From an uncultured Lachnospiraceae bacterium (GTDB lineage Bacteria > Bacillota > Clostridia > Lachnospirales > Lachnospiraceae): a stretch of 64,000 nt of DNA. This document shows, piece after piece, positions 49,844 through 59,202 of the stretch. Each line of letters begins with the position of its first letter. Within the stretch, counting starts at the first letter, position 1. The notes beneath the pieces were generated by a model. The model saw only the letters and a program-made list of their open reading frames with translations. It was not told where the DNA came from and searched no databases. The translations under genes and the position numbers were made by a program. The stretch covers positions 1 through 64,000 of the forward strand of contig CALWLT010000034.1 of NCBI GenBank assembly GCA_944381615.1, given 5' to 3'.

Positions 49844-50953
49844 ATGAGCGATCTGTCATATATTACGGAAATCCTGGAAGAGCTGATCCGGATTCCCAGT
49901 CCGTCCGGCTATACGGGACCGGTTCTGGAGCGGATCGGGCAGGAGGCGGCAAAGTTCGGCTATGCGTGCGAACGCAGCCGCGCGGGCAGCCTGATCATCA
50001 CGGTTCCCGGCCGCGGGGCGGGCGTTCTGGGCCTGGTGGCGCATGCCGACACGCTGGGCGCGATGGTGCGATCCATCCGGCCGGATGGGACGCTGGCGAT
50101 TTTTTCCGTGGGCGGGTTTTCCATGCAGTCGATCGAGGGGAGCTACTGCCGCATCCTGACGCGCGGCGGCCGGACGTATACGGGGACGGTGGAGACGGTT
50201 TCGCCGTCGGTGCATACCTATGACGACGCGCGCACGCTGGAGCGAACGGAGCGCAACATGGAGGTGCGGATCGACGAGGAGGTCCGCAGCCGGGAGGACG
50301 TGGAAGAGCTGGGGATCGGCCCGGGTGATTTCATCAGCTTCGACCCGAAATTCGTGCGCACGGAAAGCGGGTTCATCAAGTCGCGCCACCTGGACGACAA
50401 GGCGTCGGTGGCGGTGCTTTTGGGGCTTTTGAGCTTCCTGGCCGGCTCGGGAAAACAGCCGGAGAAGACGCTGAAAATTCTGATCAGCGGATACGAGGAG
50501 GTCGGCCACGGCTGCAGCTTCCTGCCTCCGGAGGTGGAGGAGCTGCTGGCGGTCGATATGGGGGCGGTCGGCGCGGATCTGAGCGGGGACGAATACCGCG
50601 TTTCCATCTGCGCCGGGGATTCGTCGGGCCCCTATGATTTTGAGATGACAAACCGCCTGATCCGGCTGGCGCAGGAATACGGCGTCGATTACGCCGTCGA
50701 TATTTTTCCGCATTACCGTTCCGACGTCTCAGCGGCCCGGGCGGCCGGGCATGAGATACGCGGGGCGCTGATCGGGCCGGGCGTGCTGGCCTCTCACGGC
50801 CAGGAGCGGACGCATGAGCGGGCGCTGGAGCAAACCTTTCTGCTGCTGGCGGCGTTTACGGGCGTGCTGGAGCCGGCCGTGAGCCGGCAGTTTTTCCGGC
50901 GCGGGATGCGGACGGAATGCGCCGGGGATCCGGGCGCGGGCAACGCCGGGTAA
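49844..50953 (+). CDS. M42-family metallopeptidase
   Basis: 369-residue aminopeptidase/endoglucanase-like enzyme with two metals. G-L-V-A-H-A-D-T-L-G-A (first His/Asp), S-R-H-L-D-D-K-A (bridging Asp), S-G-Y-E-E-V-G-H-G (catalytic Glu and ligand Glu), A-V-D-M-G-A-V-G (Asp) and S-H-G-Q-E-R-T-H (last His) are all present. The length fits TET-type cytosolic peptidases. ATG 49844 follows GGGAGG by four bases. It lies directly upstream of the heptose genes with a 91-bp gap; a functional tie to them is not evident. Confidence 0.93.
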   Translation: MSDLSYITEILEELIRIPSPSGYTGPVLERIGQEAAKFGYACERSRAGSLIITVPGRGAGVLGLVAHADTLGAMVRSIRPDGTLAIFSVGGFSMQSIEGSYCRILTRGGRTYTGTVETVSPSVHTYDDARTLERTERNMEVRIDEEVRSREDVEELGIGPGDFISFDPKFVRTESGFIKSRHLDDKASVAVLLGLLSFLAGSGKQPEKTLKILISGYEEVGHGCSFLPPEVEELLAVDMGAVGADLSGDEYRVSICAGDSSGPYDFEMTNRLIRLAQEYGVDYAVDIFPHYRSDVSAARAAGHEIRGALIGPGVLASHGQERTHERALEQTFLLLAAFTGVLEPAVSRQFFRRGMRTECAGDPGAGNAG

Positions 50954-51044
50954 ACCGCGCAGCTGCGGAGGAAAAGGCGGGAATGGTAAGACCGGGTACA
51001 GAACAGCCGGATACAGAACCGGAGATCGGAGGAGCAGGAGTAAC

Positions 51045-51752
51045 ATGCAGGCAGTTCTTTTGACAGGCGGGCTGGGCACGCGGCTGCGCAGCGTGATAAA
51101 CGACCGCCCCAAGCCGCTGGCGCCCGTGGCCGGCCGGCCGTTTCTGGAATATGTGGTGCGGGAGCTGGCGGCGTCCGGCATCCGGGAGCTTGTGTTTGCC
51201 GTGGGCTACAGGGGAGAGATGATTCAGGAGGCGTTCGGGGACGGGAGCCGGCTGGGCGTCCGGATTTCCTATGCGTTTGAAGAGACGCTTCTGGGAACGG
51301 GCGGCGCGGTCCGCAACGCGGCGCCGTTTCTGACGGATCCGTATTTTTTCGTGCTCAATGGGGATACCTTTTACCGGATGGATTACGGAGCGCTTTCGCG
51401 CCTTCGCGGGGAGCGGGATCTGGATCTGGCGCTGGTTTTAAGGCGGGTGGAGGACATTTCCCGCTACGGAGAGGCCGTCCTGGAGGACGGGCGTCTGGCG
51501 CGTTTTAACGAGAAGACGGGAGAGCGCCGGCCGGGAACGATCAACGGCGGCGTTTATCTGATGAGCCGGGCGCTCCTGGATGAGATTCCTCCGGGAAAGG
51601 TTTCGCTGGAGCAGGATCTGATCCCGGCCTGGATGCGGGAGGGACGCCGGATGGGCGGCATGGTAAGCGACGGATATTTTATTGACATCGGCGTGCCGGA
51701 GGATTATTTCCGGTTTCAGGAGGACGTAGAGAAAGGAGCCGTCAGATGGTAA
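51045..51752 (+). CDS. hddC: D-glycero-D-manno-heptose-1-phosphate guanylyltransferase
   Basis: 235-residue NTP transferase. L-L-T-G-G-L-G-T-R-L-R and D-R-P-K-P-L-A-P form the nucleotide site. N-G-D-T-F-Y and G-T-I-N-G-G-V-Y follow. It would make GDP-D-glycero-alpha-D-manno-heptose from the heptose-1-phosphate. The assignment rests on the sequence class together with adjacent hddA (7-bp overlap), gmhB and, further on, gmhA, which complete the GDP-heptose pathway. A related hexose-1-phosphate guanylyl- or thymidylyltransferase would look similar. Confidence 0.85.
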   Translation: MQAVLLTGGLGTRLRSVINDRPKPLAPVAGRPFLEYVVRELAASGIRELVFAVGYRGEMIQEAFGDGSRLGVRISYAFEETLLGTGGAVRNAAPFLTDPYFFVLNGDTFYRMDYGALSRLRGERDLDLALVLRRVEDISRYGEAVLEDGRLARFNEKTGERRPGTINGGVYLMSRALLDEIPPGKVSLEQDLIPAWMREGRRMGGMVSDGYFIDIGVPEDYFRFQEDVEKGAVRW

Positions 51753-52816
51753 TCAGAGGAAGAGCGCCGCTGCGCATCAGCTTCGGCGGCGGCGGCACGG
51801 ATGTGGAGCCGTTCTGCACGGAGCAGGGGGGCGCCATCATCGGCAGCACAATCAACAAATACGCGTACTGTTCGATTATTCCGCGAACGGACGAGCAGAT
51901 CATCGTGCACTCCCTGGATTTTGACATGACGGTCAAATACAACGCGAGGGAGAATTATGTCTATGACGGACGGCTGGATCTGGTCACGGCGGCTTTAAAG
52001 GCCATGGAGATCAAGCAGGGCTGCGAGGTGTACCTGCAGTGCGACGCGCCGCCCGGCTCGGGACTCGGCACCTCTTCGACGGTTATGGTCGCGCTGCTGA
52101 CGGCCATGGCCCGCTGGAAGGGCGTGGAGCTTGACAATTACGCGATGGCGGATCTGGCCTACGGCGTGGAACGCCTGGATCTGGGCATTGCGGGCGGCTA
52201 TCAGGATCAGTATGCGGCGACGTTCGGCGGCTTTAATTTTATCGAATTTCACGGACGCAACCAGGTGGTGGTCAATCCCCTGCGGGTACGCCGCGACATC
52301 ATCAACGAGCTGCAGTACAACCTGCTGCTCTGCTATACGGGAAATGTCCACGTCTCGGCCAACATCATCCGCGATCAGGTGGACAACTATAAAAAACAGG
52401 ATGCGTTCGAGGCCATGTGCGAGGTAAGGGCGCTGTCGTATGCGCTCAAGGACGAGCTTTTGCGCGGAAACCTCCACAATTTCGGCCTGCTTTTAAATTA
52501 TGGCTGGGAGAGCAAGAAGCGCATGAGCAGCAAGATCAGCAATCCGCAGATCGATCATCTCTATGAGACGGCCCGGGAGGCCGGGGCGCTGGGGGGCAAG
52601 CTTCTGGGGGCCGGCGGCGGCGGGTTCCTCCTGGTCTACTGCCCCTACAATGTGAAGCACCAGGTGGCGCGGAAGCTGGAGGAAGCGGGCGGCCAGCTGA
52701 TGGACTGGAATTTCGAGCTGCGCGGCGCGCAGAGCTGGATCTGCGACGAGGCCCGCTGGCAGTACCGCGACGTAAACGTGCGCATGCCGGATCGGGAGTA
52801 CCATTTCAGCCTGTAG
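51746..52816 (+). CDS. hddA: D-glycero-D-manno-heptose-7-phosphate kinase
   Basis: 356-residue GHMP kinase. The N-terminal R-G-R-A-P-L-R-I-S-F-G-G-G-G-T-D is typical of the HddA/FucK-like subgroup. A-P-P-G-S-G-L-G-T-S-S-T is the ATP-binding GHMP motif, and G-A-L-G-G-K-L-L-G-A-G-G-G-G-F-L is the C-terminal motif 3. It phosphorylates the anomeric carbon of heptose 7-phosphate. Overlap with hddC and AAAGGAG within that gene's end show translational coupling. Confidence 0.92.
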   Translation: MVIRGRAPLRISFGGGGTDVEPFCTEQGGAIIGSTINKYAYCSIIPRTDEQIIVHSLDFDMTVKYNARENYVYDGRLDLVTAALKAMEIKQGCEVYLQCDAPPGSGLGTSSTVMVALLTAMARWKGVELDNYAMADLAYGVERLDLGIAGGYQDQYAATFGGFNFIEFHGRNQVVVNPLRVRRDIINELQYNLLLCYTGNVHVSANIIRDQVDNYKKQDAFEAMCEVRALSYALKDELLRGNLHNFGLLLNYGWESKKRMSSKISNPQIDHLYETAREAGALGGKLLGAGGGGFLLVYCPYNVKHQVARKLEEAGGQLMDWNFELRGAQSWICDEARWQYRDVNVRMPDREYHFSL

Positions 52817-52856
52817 GAAACGGGCGCCCGGCGCGGGAAAGGACGGGGAGGACAGG

Positions 52857-53522
52857 ATGGAAGAACGAAAGCAGGAGACGGCCGCCGCGCCGGCCCGCGT
52901 GGTATTTCTGGACCGGGACGGCACCATGAATGAGGAAGTTCATTATCTGTACCGCCCGGAGGATCTGCGGCTGATTCCCGGCACGGCGGAGGCGGTGCGG
53001 CTTTTAAACGGCGCGGGATACCGGGTTATCGTGGTAACCAATCAGGCGGGCGTGGCCCGCGGCTACTACGGCGAGGAGGAGGTCCGGCGTCTTCACGCAT
53101 ACCTGAACGGGGTGCTCGGGCGGGAGGGGGCGCATGTGGACGCATTTTATTACTGCCCGCACCATCCGCAGTACGGGATCGGCCCGTATAAGAAGGAATG
53201 CCGCTGCCGCAAACCGGGGACCGGGATGCTGGAGGCGGCCGAGCGGGATCTGCCGGGCGGCATCGACCGGGCCGCTTCCTTTCTGATTGGGGATAAGCTG
53301 GCGGATGTCGAGGCCGGAAAGCGCTTCGGCGTGACCGGGATCCTGGTGGGAACGGGATACGGCGAAACGGAACGGCGGGCGGCAGAGGCGCTGTCCGGCG
53401 CCGGCGCGCTCCCGTATGACTATTACGCGCCGGATCTGCTGGAGGCGGCAAAAGCGATTCTGGACGGGCGCGCGGGGCAGAGAGCCGGCGGAAACGGATC
53501 CGGCAGAGAGCCGCGAAAATAG
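52857..53522 (+). CDS. gmhB: D-glycero-D-manno-heptose-1,7-bisphosphate 7-phosphatase
   Basis: 221-residue HAD-superfamily phosphatase. F-L-D-R-D-G-T-M-N-E-E carries the nucleophile and acid Asp. V-V-T-N-Q-A-G-V-A-R-G is motif II, and Y-Y-C-P-H-H-P-x-Y then C-R-C-R-K-P form the Cys/His zinc loop of GmhB. L-I-G-D-K-L-A-D-V-E-A-G is motif IV. It is longer than usual (about 180-190) at the C-terminus, where a Gly/Arg-rich tail overlaps a duplicated DNA segment. Removes the 7-phosphate after HddA. Confidence 0.93.
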   Translation: MEERKQETAAAPARVVFLDRDGTMNEEVHYLYRPEDLRLIPGTAEAVRLLNGAGYRVIVVTNQAGVARGYYGEEEVRRLHAYLNGVLGREGAHVDAFYYCPHHPQYGIGPYKKECRCRKPGTGMLEAAERDLPGGIDRAASFLIGDKLADVEAGKRFGVTGILVGTGYGETERRAAEALSGAGALPYDYYAPDLLEAAKAILDGRAGQRAGGNGSGREPRK

Positions 53523-53550
53523 CGGAAGAAACGGATCCGGCAGAGAGCCG
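53491..53550 (+). repeat. 23-bp direct repeat (37-bp period) across the gmhB stop
   Basis: The same 23 bases, starting GAAACGGATCCGG and ending AGAGAGCCG, occur at 53491-53513 (inside gmhB) and 53528-53550 (after its stop). AGAGAGCCGG also occurs just before, at about 53480, suggesting an older third copy. Confidence 0.85.
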
Positions 53551-53569
53551 GCGAGAGGAGGGAAGGAAG

Positions 53570-55978
53570 ATGGAGAGACGAAACCGGGCGGCCGTTCTGG
53601 TTCTGGCGCTGGCCGCCGTTTTGGCGATCCTGCTTCCTGCCAGAGCGCTTCTTGCCGAAAACGGATTCCTGGCGATCTATGTCCGGATGCCGGCCTCCGG
53701 GCGGATGATGGCGGAGATCGCGGCGCTTCTGGTTCTGGCGTCTGCGGCGCTGTTTCTGCCGCGCAGCGGCGTCTGGCGGCTGACGCTTTATGCGGCGCTG
53801 GGCCTGGCCTTTGTCTGGGTGCACCAGGTGTCGCTTCCGATGGCGGTTTCGGCCCTCTATCTGGGCTCGCTGCTCCTCATCGGGCGCTTTTTGTCCGGAG
53901 TGTTTGGAGAAAAAGAGCGGGGCGGCCTGTTTTCCTGGTTTTTGCTGGGCGCGGCGTTTGCGATTGCGTTTTTCTGCCTTCTGTCGGCGTTCGGACAGGG
54001 GCAGATCCGCTGGCTGCGGCTTACGGTTTACGGGCTGGGGATCCTGCTTTTTCTGAGAGAGCGGTCCGCATTCTGCCGGTGGGCGGCCGAGCGGGCGCGC
54101 GGGCTGGGCGCGGCGTTTGGCTTCTGTCCGGCCGGCCGGCGGGCGGCGCTTGCCTGGATGCTGGTCATGGTGCTGATCCAGGCGGGGCGGATGAACCTGG
54201 CGCTGGATTTTGACACGCTGTGGTACGGCGTGCGCTCGGAATACATTCTGGCGTTTGGCGGCGGGATCTATGAAAATCCGGGCCTGACGGGAATGGTTTA
54301 CGTCTATTCCAAGGGCTGGGAGGTTCTGACGCTTCCGCTGTGCGATCTGGCGTCGCACAGCTACCTGATGTTTTTTAATCTCTGGCTGGCGCTTCTGGGT
54401 GTCTGGCAGACGGCCGTGCTGGCGCGCCGTCTGGCGGAAAGCTTTGCCGCGATCCGGCGGCCGGGGCGGTCCGGCCACGCGCATGGAAACCGCGGCGGAG
54501 AGCCGGAGAGTATCGGAAGCCGCGCCGCCTGGTGGGCGGCGGCGCTCACGGTAACGGTGCCGGGGATCATGAACATGGCGATTACCGCCAAGTCGGACGT
54601 GATAACCTGGCTTTTGCAGCTGATGATGCTGGGATTTTTTCTGGACTATCTCCGGGAGGAACGCTTCGTGCGTCTGGCGGAGACGGCCGGCGCTTATCTT
54701 CTGTCGCTGACGATGAAGCCGACGTCGCTGGTCTTTTCTACGGCCGTGTTTGGCATGATGGGGCTTTATCTTCTGGCGGCGCGCCGCCTGAAGCTGCGGG
54801 CGCCGCTTCGCCGGTGGGGGCTTCTGCTGTTTCCAGCGGGGGCGCTTGCCGGGATCTGGGCGCGCACGATGCGGATCACGGGGATGCCGGTAACCTCGGT
54901 GTTTACCTCTGTTTTTGAGCTCTTCGGCTTCGAGATGAAATACCCGTTCGCCGTGTCGGAGCTGCCGCAGAATTATTCGGAGGAGGGCAATGCCGCCGTG
55001 CTGGCGCGCCGTCTCTGGCAGATGCTTCTGCAGCCGGAAGGCGACGATATGAGCCATGTGATCCTGGCCTGGGGGACGTCGCTTCTGTTTTATCTGCTGG
55101 CAGCGCTGATCGTGCTGCAGCTGTTGCGGCGGCGCGGGAAGAAAGGCGCGCCGGAGGCGGTTTCCGGAAATGAGACAGAATTTCGGGAGGAGACCGTGGA
55201 AGACCGGACGGCGATCCGGATCAACCGGGCGGCGGCCGTGATCTTCTGGCCGTTTCTGGCGGTCAATCTGGTAAGCCTCGTGATGCTTTACCAGGTGGAC
55301 GGCAATTATTTTATGCTGCTGTACTCGATGATCCTTCTCGCGGTGTGCCGGGCGCTGCCGGAGTTTCTCCGGACGGGCTTCTACCGGGGGACGGTCTGCT
55401 TCCTGCTTCCGGTCATGTGCTTTAACCTCTTCGTCACGGCGCACACGAACTGGGCCTGGGCGCTCGGCTTTTCGGAGATCCGCCTGTTTAACAAGGGGCG
55501 GGAAAACCACCGGGCCAAAGAGCAGGAGCGTCTGTGGTCGGAGGGAAACGCCCAGATCTGGCTGACGCTGGCGGCGGATCCCGAAACGCGGGTCATCGCG
55601 TTCGGTGACCATCCGTTTTGCCTGCAGTTTCCCTGTATTGTGGAGTCGTACCGGGATGTGACCTCCCCCTGGGGAAATGTGGAGCTGGTCAATTCGGCGC
55701 AGGCGTTCGAGGAATATCTGGACTATGCCGGAACGGATTATATTTACGCGGAAGGCGGGTACCTGGGGCCGGGAAACTGGGAGTGGAGCTACGGGCTTTT
55801 GCGGGAGCTGATCGGCCGGGGGACGCTTTCGGATCTGTTTTTCGAGGAGGGCAACGTGCTCCTTGCGGTGGCGAAGGAGCCGGTTCTGGCGGACGAGGCA
55901 GAGGAAAATCTGGCGCAGTTTGACGCGCATTACCGCGTCTGGCAGCCGGATGCGCAAAGCGGCGGTGCGGCCGGATGA
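53570..55978 (+). CDS. Large polytopic membrane protein, probable GT-C glycosyltransferase
   Basis: 802 residues with about 12-13 hydrophobic segments. An acidic motif with D-F-D-T-L-W-Y-G-V after roughly the sixth helix fits the first extracytoplasmic loop of lipid-linked-sugar GT-C enzymes. The C-terminal ~200 residues are soluble and probably extracytoplasmic (D-P-E-T-R-V-I-A-F-G-D-H-P-F). Overall layout is shared with the protein at 56878, although sequence similarity is low by eye. Its place between gmhB and gmhA suggests that it transfers or polymerises heptose-containing units. Exact family not recognised. Confidence 0.72.
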   Translation: MERRNRAAVLVLALAAVLAILLPARALLAENGFLAIYVRMPASGRMMAEIAALLVLASAALFLPRSGVWRLTLYAALGLAFVWVHQVSLPMAVSALYLGSLLLIGRFLSGVFGEKERGGLFSWFLLGAAFAIAFFCLLSAFGQGQIRWLRLTVYGLGILLFLRERSAFCRWAAERARGLGAAFGFCPAGRRAALAWMLVMVLIQAGRMNLALDFDTLWYGVRSEYILAFGGGIYENPGLTGMVYVYSKGWEVLTLPLCDLASHSYLMFFNLWLALLGVWQTAVLARRLAESFAAIRRPGRSGHAHGNRGGEPESIGSRAAWWAAALTVTVPGIMNMAITAKSDVITWLLQLMMLGFFLDYLREERFVRLAETAGAYLLSLTMKPTSLVFSTAVFGMMGLYLLAARRLKLRAPLRRWGLLLFPAGALAGIWARTMRITGMPVTSVFTSVFELFGFEMKYPFAVSELPQNYSEEGNAAVLARRLWQMLLQPEGDDMSHVILAWGTSLLFYLLAALIVLQLLRRRGKKGAPEAVSGNETEFREETVEDRTAIRINRAAAVIFWPFLAVNLVSLVMLYQVDGNYFMLLYSMILLAVCRALPEFLRTGFYRGTVCFLLPVMCFNLFVTAHTNWAWALGFSEIRLFNKGRENHRAKEQERLWSEGNAQIWLTLAADPETRVIAFGDHPFCLQFPCIVESYRDVTSPWGNVELVNSAQAFEEYLDYAGTDYIYAEGGYLGPGNWEWSYGLLRELIGRGTLSDLFFEEGNVLLAVAKEPVLADEAEENLAQFDAHYRVWQPDAQSGGAAG

Positions 55979-56071
55979 CAGACGGGGCAGAAGGTGGAGC
56001 GGACAGAGAGCGGCCGGGGAGCAGATGAAAAGGCCGGGAACGGACGGCGGAAAAGAAAGGCGGGATAAACC

Positions 56072-56746
56072 GTGGAACACAGAGAATTCAGACAGACGGC
56101 GGCGATCGGGCCGGAGCCGGAGCGCCGCATAACGGAACTGATGGAGCGTTATCCGGCGCTGCGGGAGACGGAGGCGGAGATCCGGGCGGCCTTTGTGATT
56201 CTCAGAGACTCTTTCGCGGCGGGAGGAAAGCTTCTGATTGCGGGAAACGGCGGCAGCTGCGCGGATGCGGAGCATATCGTGGGCGAGCTGATGAAGGGGT
56301 TCGTAAAGCCGCGGCCCGTGGATGAGGAGACGGCGGCGGCGTTTCTGGCGGCGGATCCGGAGCTGGGACCGCTTCTGGCGTCCCGGCTGCAGCGGGGCCT
56401 CCCGGCGATTGCGCTGACCGGGCATCCCGGCCTTACCACGGCGTTCGCGAACGACGTGGACGGCAGTCTCGCGTTTGCCCAGCAGGTGCTGGGGTACGGG
56501 AGAAAGGGCGATGTGTTTCTGGGGATTTCCACCTCGGGCAATTCGCAGAACGTGTATGGCGCGGCGGTTGCGGCGCGGGCGCTGGGGCTTTCGGTCATCG
56601 GCCTTCTGGGGCGCGGCGGAGGAAAAATCCGCCCCCTGTGCGATGCGGCGATTGTGGCGCCGGAGAGGGAAACCTATAAAATCCAGGAACTGCATCTTCC
56701 GGTATATCATGCGCTCTGCCTGATGTTGGAGGAAGAATTTTTCTGA
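56072..56746 (+). CDS. gmhA: Phosphoheptose isomerase
   Basis: Converts sedoheptulose 7-phosphate to D-glycero-D-manno-heptose 7-phosphate, the first step of GDP-heptose synthesis. 224 residues, longer than the usual ~192, with an insertion of ~20 residues rich in Glu/Ala after M-K-G-F. The SIS fold shows I-A-G-N-G-G-S-C-A-D-A-E-H (substrate loop and His), I-S-T-S-G-N-S-Q-N-V and the C-terminal Q-E-L-H-L-P-V-Y-H with the catalytic/zinc His and Glu. GTG start with a weak ribosome site. Completes the four-gene set with hddA, gmhB and hddC. Confidence 0.93.
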   Translation: MEHREFRQTAAIGPEPERRITELMERYPALRETEAEIRAAFVILRDSFAAGGKLLIAGNGGSCADAEHIVGELMKGFVKPRPVDEETAAAFLAADPELGPLLASRLQRGLPAIALTGHPGLTTAFANDVDGSLAFAQQVLGYGRKGDVFLGISTSGNSQNVYGAAVAARALGLSVIGLLGRGGGKIRPLCDAAIVAPERETYKIQELHLPVYHALCLMLEEEFF

Positions 56747-56758
56747 TTTTCGCGGGGA

Positions 56759-56838
56759 GCGGAGCCGGTCAGGCGGGAAGTGAATGCGGAGCCTGTCAGG
56801 TGGGAAGCGGATGCGGAGCCGGTCAGGCGGAAACAAGG
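56759..56838. repeat. 27-bp tandem repeat x3 after gmhA
   Basis: GCGGAGCCKGTCAGGYGGGAA-type units start at 56759, 56786 and 56813. They fill the gap between the gmhA stop and the next start. The period is a multiple of three but no gene uses it. Confidence 0.88.
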
Positions 56839-56877
56839 CGGGGCCGGGCTGCCCTGCGGGGAAACGGGAGGTTTGGA

Positions 56878-59154
56878 ATGACTGAGGGAATGAAAACGGC
56901 GGCGGCCGGCGGCGCGAGGCGATCCTGGCGGGCCAGCTGCCCGGCATTCTGGCTGTTTTTCTTTTACACGGTACTGATCTGGTGCTGCGAAGCGCTGGAT
57001 TTGCTGTGCTTTCTTACCGGTCTTCCTCAGGTCAGCGCGCCTTCGCGGATCCTGGCTCTGGTTCTTGCCTGGCTGATTGTCCGGCGCTTTTTCGGGCGGC
57101 CGCGGTTTGAGAAGAGCGGGGCGGATCTGCTGTTCGCGGCGGGCTGTCTTTTCATCGCGGTTTTTTTTGCCGTGAAGGCCATCCGCCCGGATATGAGCTA
57201 CGATACGCAGAACTATCATCTCCTGTGCCAGATTCCGGGATTTGCCGACAATCTTCACTTTCATGCGCTGCCCGGACGCTTTCAGATGTTCGGCTTTCGT
57301 CTGGGGGACCGGATGTTTTATCCGTTCCGGGCGCTTCTCGGGCTTCGGATGGGAACGCTTTTAACCGCCGTCTCCGTGCTGGTCTGCTACTGCCAGCTGA
57401 CGGCGATGTATGCCTGGTTTCAGGAACGGATCGCGGGAGGCGCGGGCGATCCGGCAGACCGGGCAGGAAGAGAGAAAAAACGGTTTGCGGGCCGGATCGC
57501 GGGGCTTGCGTCCCTGCTTGCCTTCCTGACGGTCAGCCGCTTTGAGCTGATTCAGGAGAGCGCCAGCTATATGGTCGAGCTGCAGGCGCTGCCGTTTTTC
57601 CTGGAAATGGTGTTCCTTCTCATCCGGGAGCCGCAGAAGGAGGATTCTTTCCGGGAGGCGGTGCTGTTCTGTTTCCTGGGCGGCATCCTGTTTGCGATGA
57701 AGATGACGAACGTGACCTGCGTGGCGCCGCTGATCCTTCTGTATCTGTGGAAGATCCGCAGGCAGGTAACGCCGGCCCTGTTCGCGGCCGGGTTTGCGGC
57801 CGGCCTTTCGGTGTCGGCGGTCTATCTGATTTATAATATGGTCTGTACGGGCAACCCGATCTATCCGTATTACAATACGGTGTTCGGTTCGCCGTATTAT
57901 TACGACGCCGTCTTTAAGGACGGGCGCTGGGGGCCGCAGGACGCGGCGGGGATCCTTTTCTGGCCGCTTCATATGATCCTGCGGCCGCAGGATCGGCTCA
58001 GCGAGCTGCCGGCCGAATTTAACCTGGATCTGGCGGCGCTCTACGCGGCGGCGGTGCCGGTTCTTCTCTGGTCTGTCTGGCGGGCGCTTCGGGGGAAACG
58101 CTTCCTTTTTCAGCCGGAGGGCGTCCTGGCCGCGGCGTATGTTGTGTCCATTTACGCCTGGGCGGCGACGACGGGCCATGTCCGCTATTTTATGAGCGGG
58201 CTGCTGCTGGGCGGGATCCTGCTTTCTTTTCTGATCCTGCGGCTTTGTGCGGCGGCCCTAGCGGGGGGAGTCCGGGTTGCCGGAAACGGCGGGACGGGTC
58301 CCGGGCGGCCCGTTTTCCGGGGCGGGATCCGGGCGGCGGCGCTTCTGGCGGCGGGAGTTCTGCTTCTTGTGATGGCGGGGCGCGCGGAGTATGCGTACCG
58401 GGCCGTCTGGAACGGGAGAGAGTGGTCCTTTCGGGACGGGAACCGGGAGATCTATGAGAGGAACTGGAGATTTGTCCTTCGCGATCACGAGCTGTTTCCG
58501 CCGGAGCTTCTGGAGCGGATCGACCGGCTGTTTTTAACCTGGATGGACTGCGGAAGCTACGCCCGCATGGCGGGGGAAGACATTCCGGTCTGGAACCGCT
58601 ACGCGATCATGGGCGAGCTGGAGCAGTTTTTCGATCGCTACATGGAGGAGCTGGAGGCGGCCATGGAGCGGGGCGAGGGCGTCTATGACATGTTTTCGCA
58701 GGGCTGGGAGACGCTGCTCGCGTATCTGGAATGGGTCAATGAGGCCGGCTGGTATGTGACCGATCTCTGGCATCTGGACACGATCATGGAGGGAGCGCAG
58801 TCCTACACGGCGGCGGGGCTCACGTCGGCCGGCGGGCGGACGAATACGTGGTATATTGCGGACTCCGGGACGGGGGACGGCTTTTCCTTTGAAAAGGAAG
58901 CGGATCTCCAGACGTTTACGGCGCTGTGGGGCGATCCGGACTACTGGCTGGTTCCGTATCCCTTTGAGATCGAGATACTCGCCTCGGACGGGCAAAGCGA
59001 GAAGCTTGCCGCCGTGGCGGCGCTGGGAGAGCGGGAATATGAGAGAAAAGAGGTAACGCTGGATCTGACAGGGCTTTCCGGCGAGATTACGCTTACGTTT
59101 CGCAGCCGGGACGGCCTCAAGCGGGCCATCGTGCTGAATCCGGAATGGAAATAA
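56878..59154 (+). CDS. Large polytopic membrane protein, probable GT-C glycosyltransferase
   Basis: 758 residues with about 12 hydrophobic segments. D-M-S-Y-D-T-Q-N-Y-H-L in the first large extracytoplasmic loop contains the acidic pair expected of GT39/GT-C-type enzymes that use polyprenyl-phosphate sugars. The C-terminal ~230 residues form a soluble domain. ATG 56878 has GGGAGG nine bases upstream; the longer frame would run through the 27-bp repeats. With the DPM-like gene next to it, it probably receives a lipid-linked sugar. No closer assignment possible. Confidence 0.75.
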   Translation: MTEGMKTAAAGGARRSWRASCPAFWLFFFYTVLIWCCEALDLLCFLTGLPQVSAPSRILALVLAWLIVRRFFGRPRFEKSGADLLFAAGCLFIAVFFAVKAIRPDMSYDTQNYHLLCQIPGFADNLHFHALPGRFQMFGFRLGDRMFYPFRALLGLRMGTLLTAVSVLVCYCQLTAMYAWFQERIAGGAGDPADRAGREKKRFAGRIAGLASLLAFLTVSRFELIQESASYMVELQALPFFLEMVFLLIREPQKEDSFREAVLFCFLGGILFAMKMTNVTCVAPLILLYLWKIRRQVTPALFAAGFAAGLSVSAVYLIYNMVCTGNPIYPYYNTVFGSPYYYDAVFKDGRWGPQDAAGILFWPLHMILRPQDRLSELPAEFNLDLAALYAAAVPVLLWSVWRALRGKRFLFQPEGVLAAAYVVSIYAWAATTGHVRYFMSGLLLGGILLSFLILRLCAAALAGGVRVAGNGGTGPGRPVFRGGIRAAALLAAGVLLLVMAGRAEYAYRAVWNGREWSFRDGNREIYERNWRFVLRDHELFPPELLERIDRLFLTWMDCGSYARMAGEDIPVWNRYAIMGELEQFFDRYMEELEAAMERGEGVYDMFSQGWETLLAYLEWVNEAGWYVTDLWHLDTIMEGAQSYTAAGLTSAGGRTNTWYIADSGTGDGFSFEKEADLQTFTALWGDPDYWLVPYPFEIEILASDGQSEKLAAVAALGEREYERKEVTLDLTGLSGEITLTFRSRDGLKRAIVLNPEWK

Positions 59155-59202
59155 AACAGGCCGCCGGCGCGAGCTTCTGGCGGAGACAGAGGAGGAGAGA
59201 TA

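Noticed and set aside
53423..56947. Open frame of 1174 codons on the minus strand
   Set aside because: It lies antisense to gmhB, the 802-residue membrane protein and gmhA. The product is Arg/Pro/His-rich with no recognisable domain, as expected from GC-rich antisense frames.
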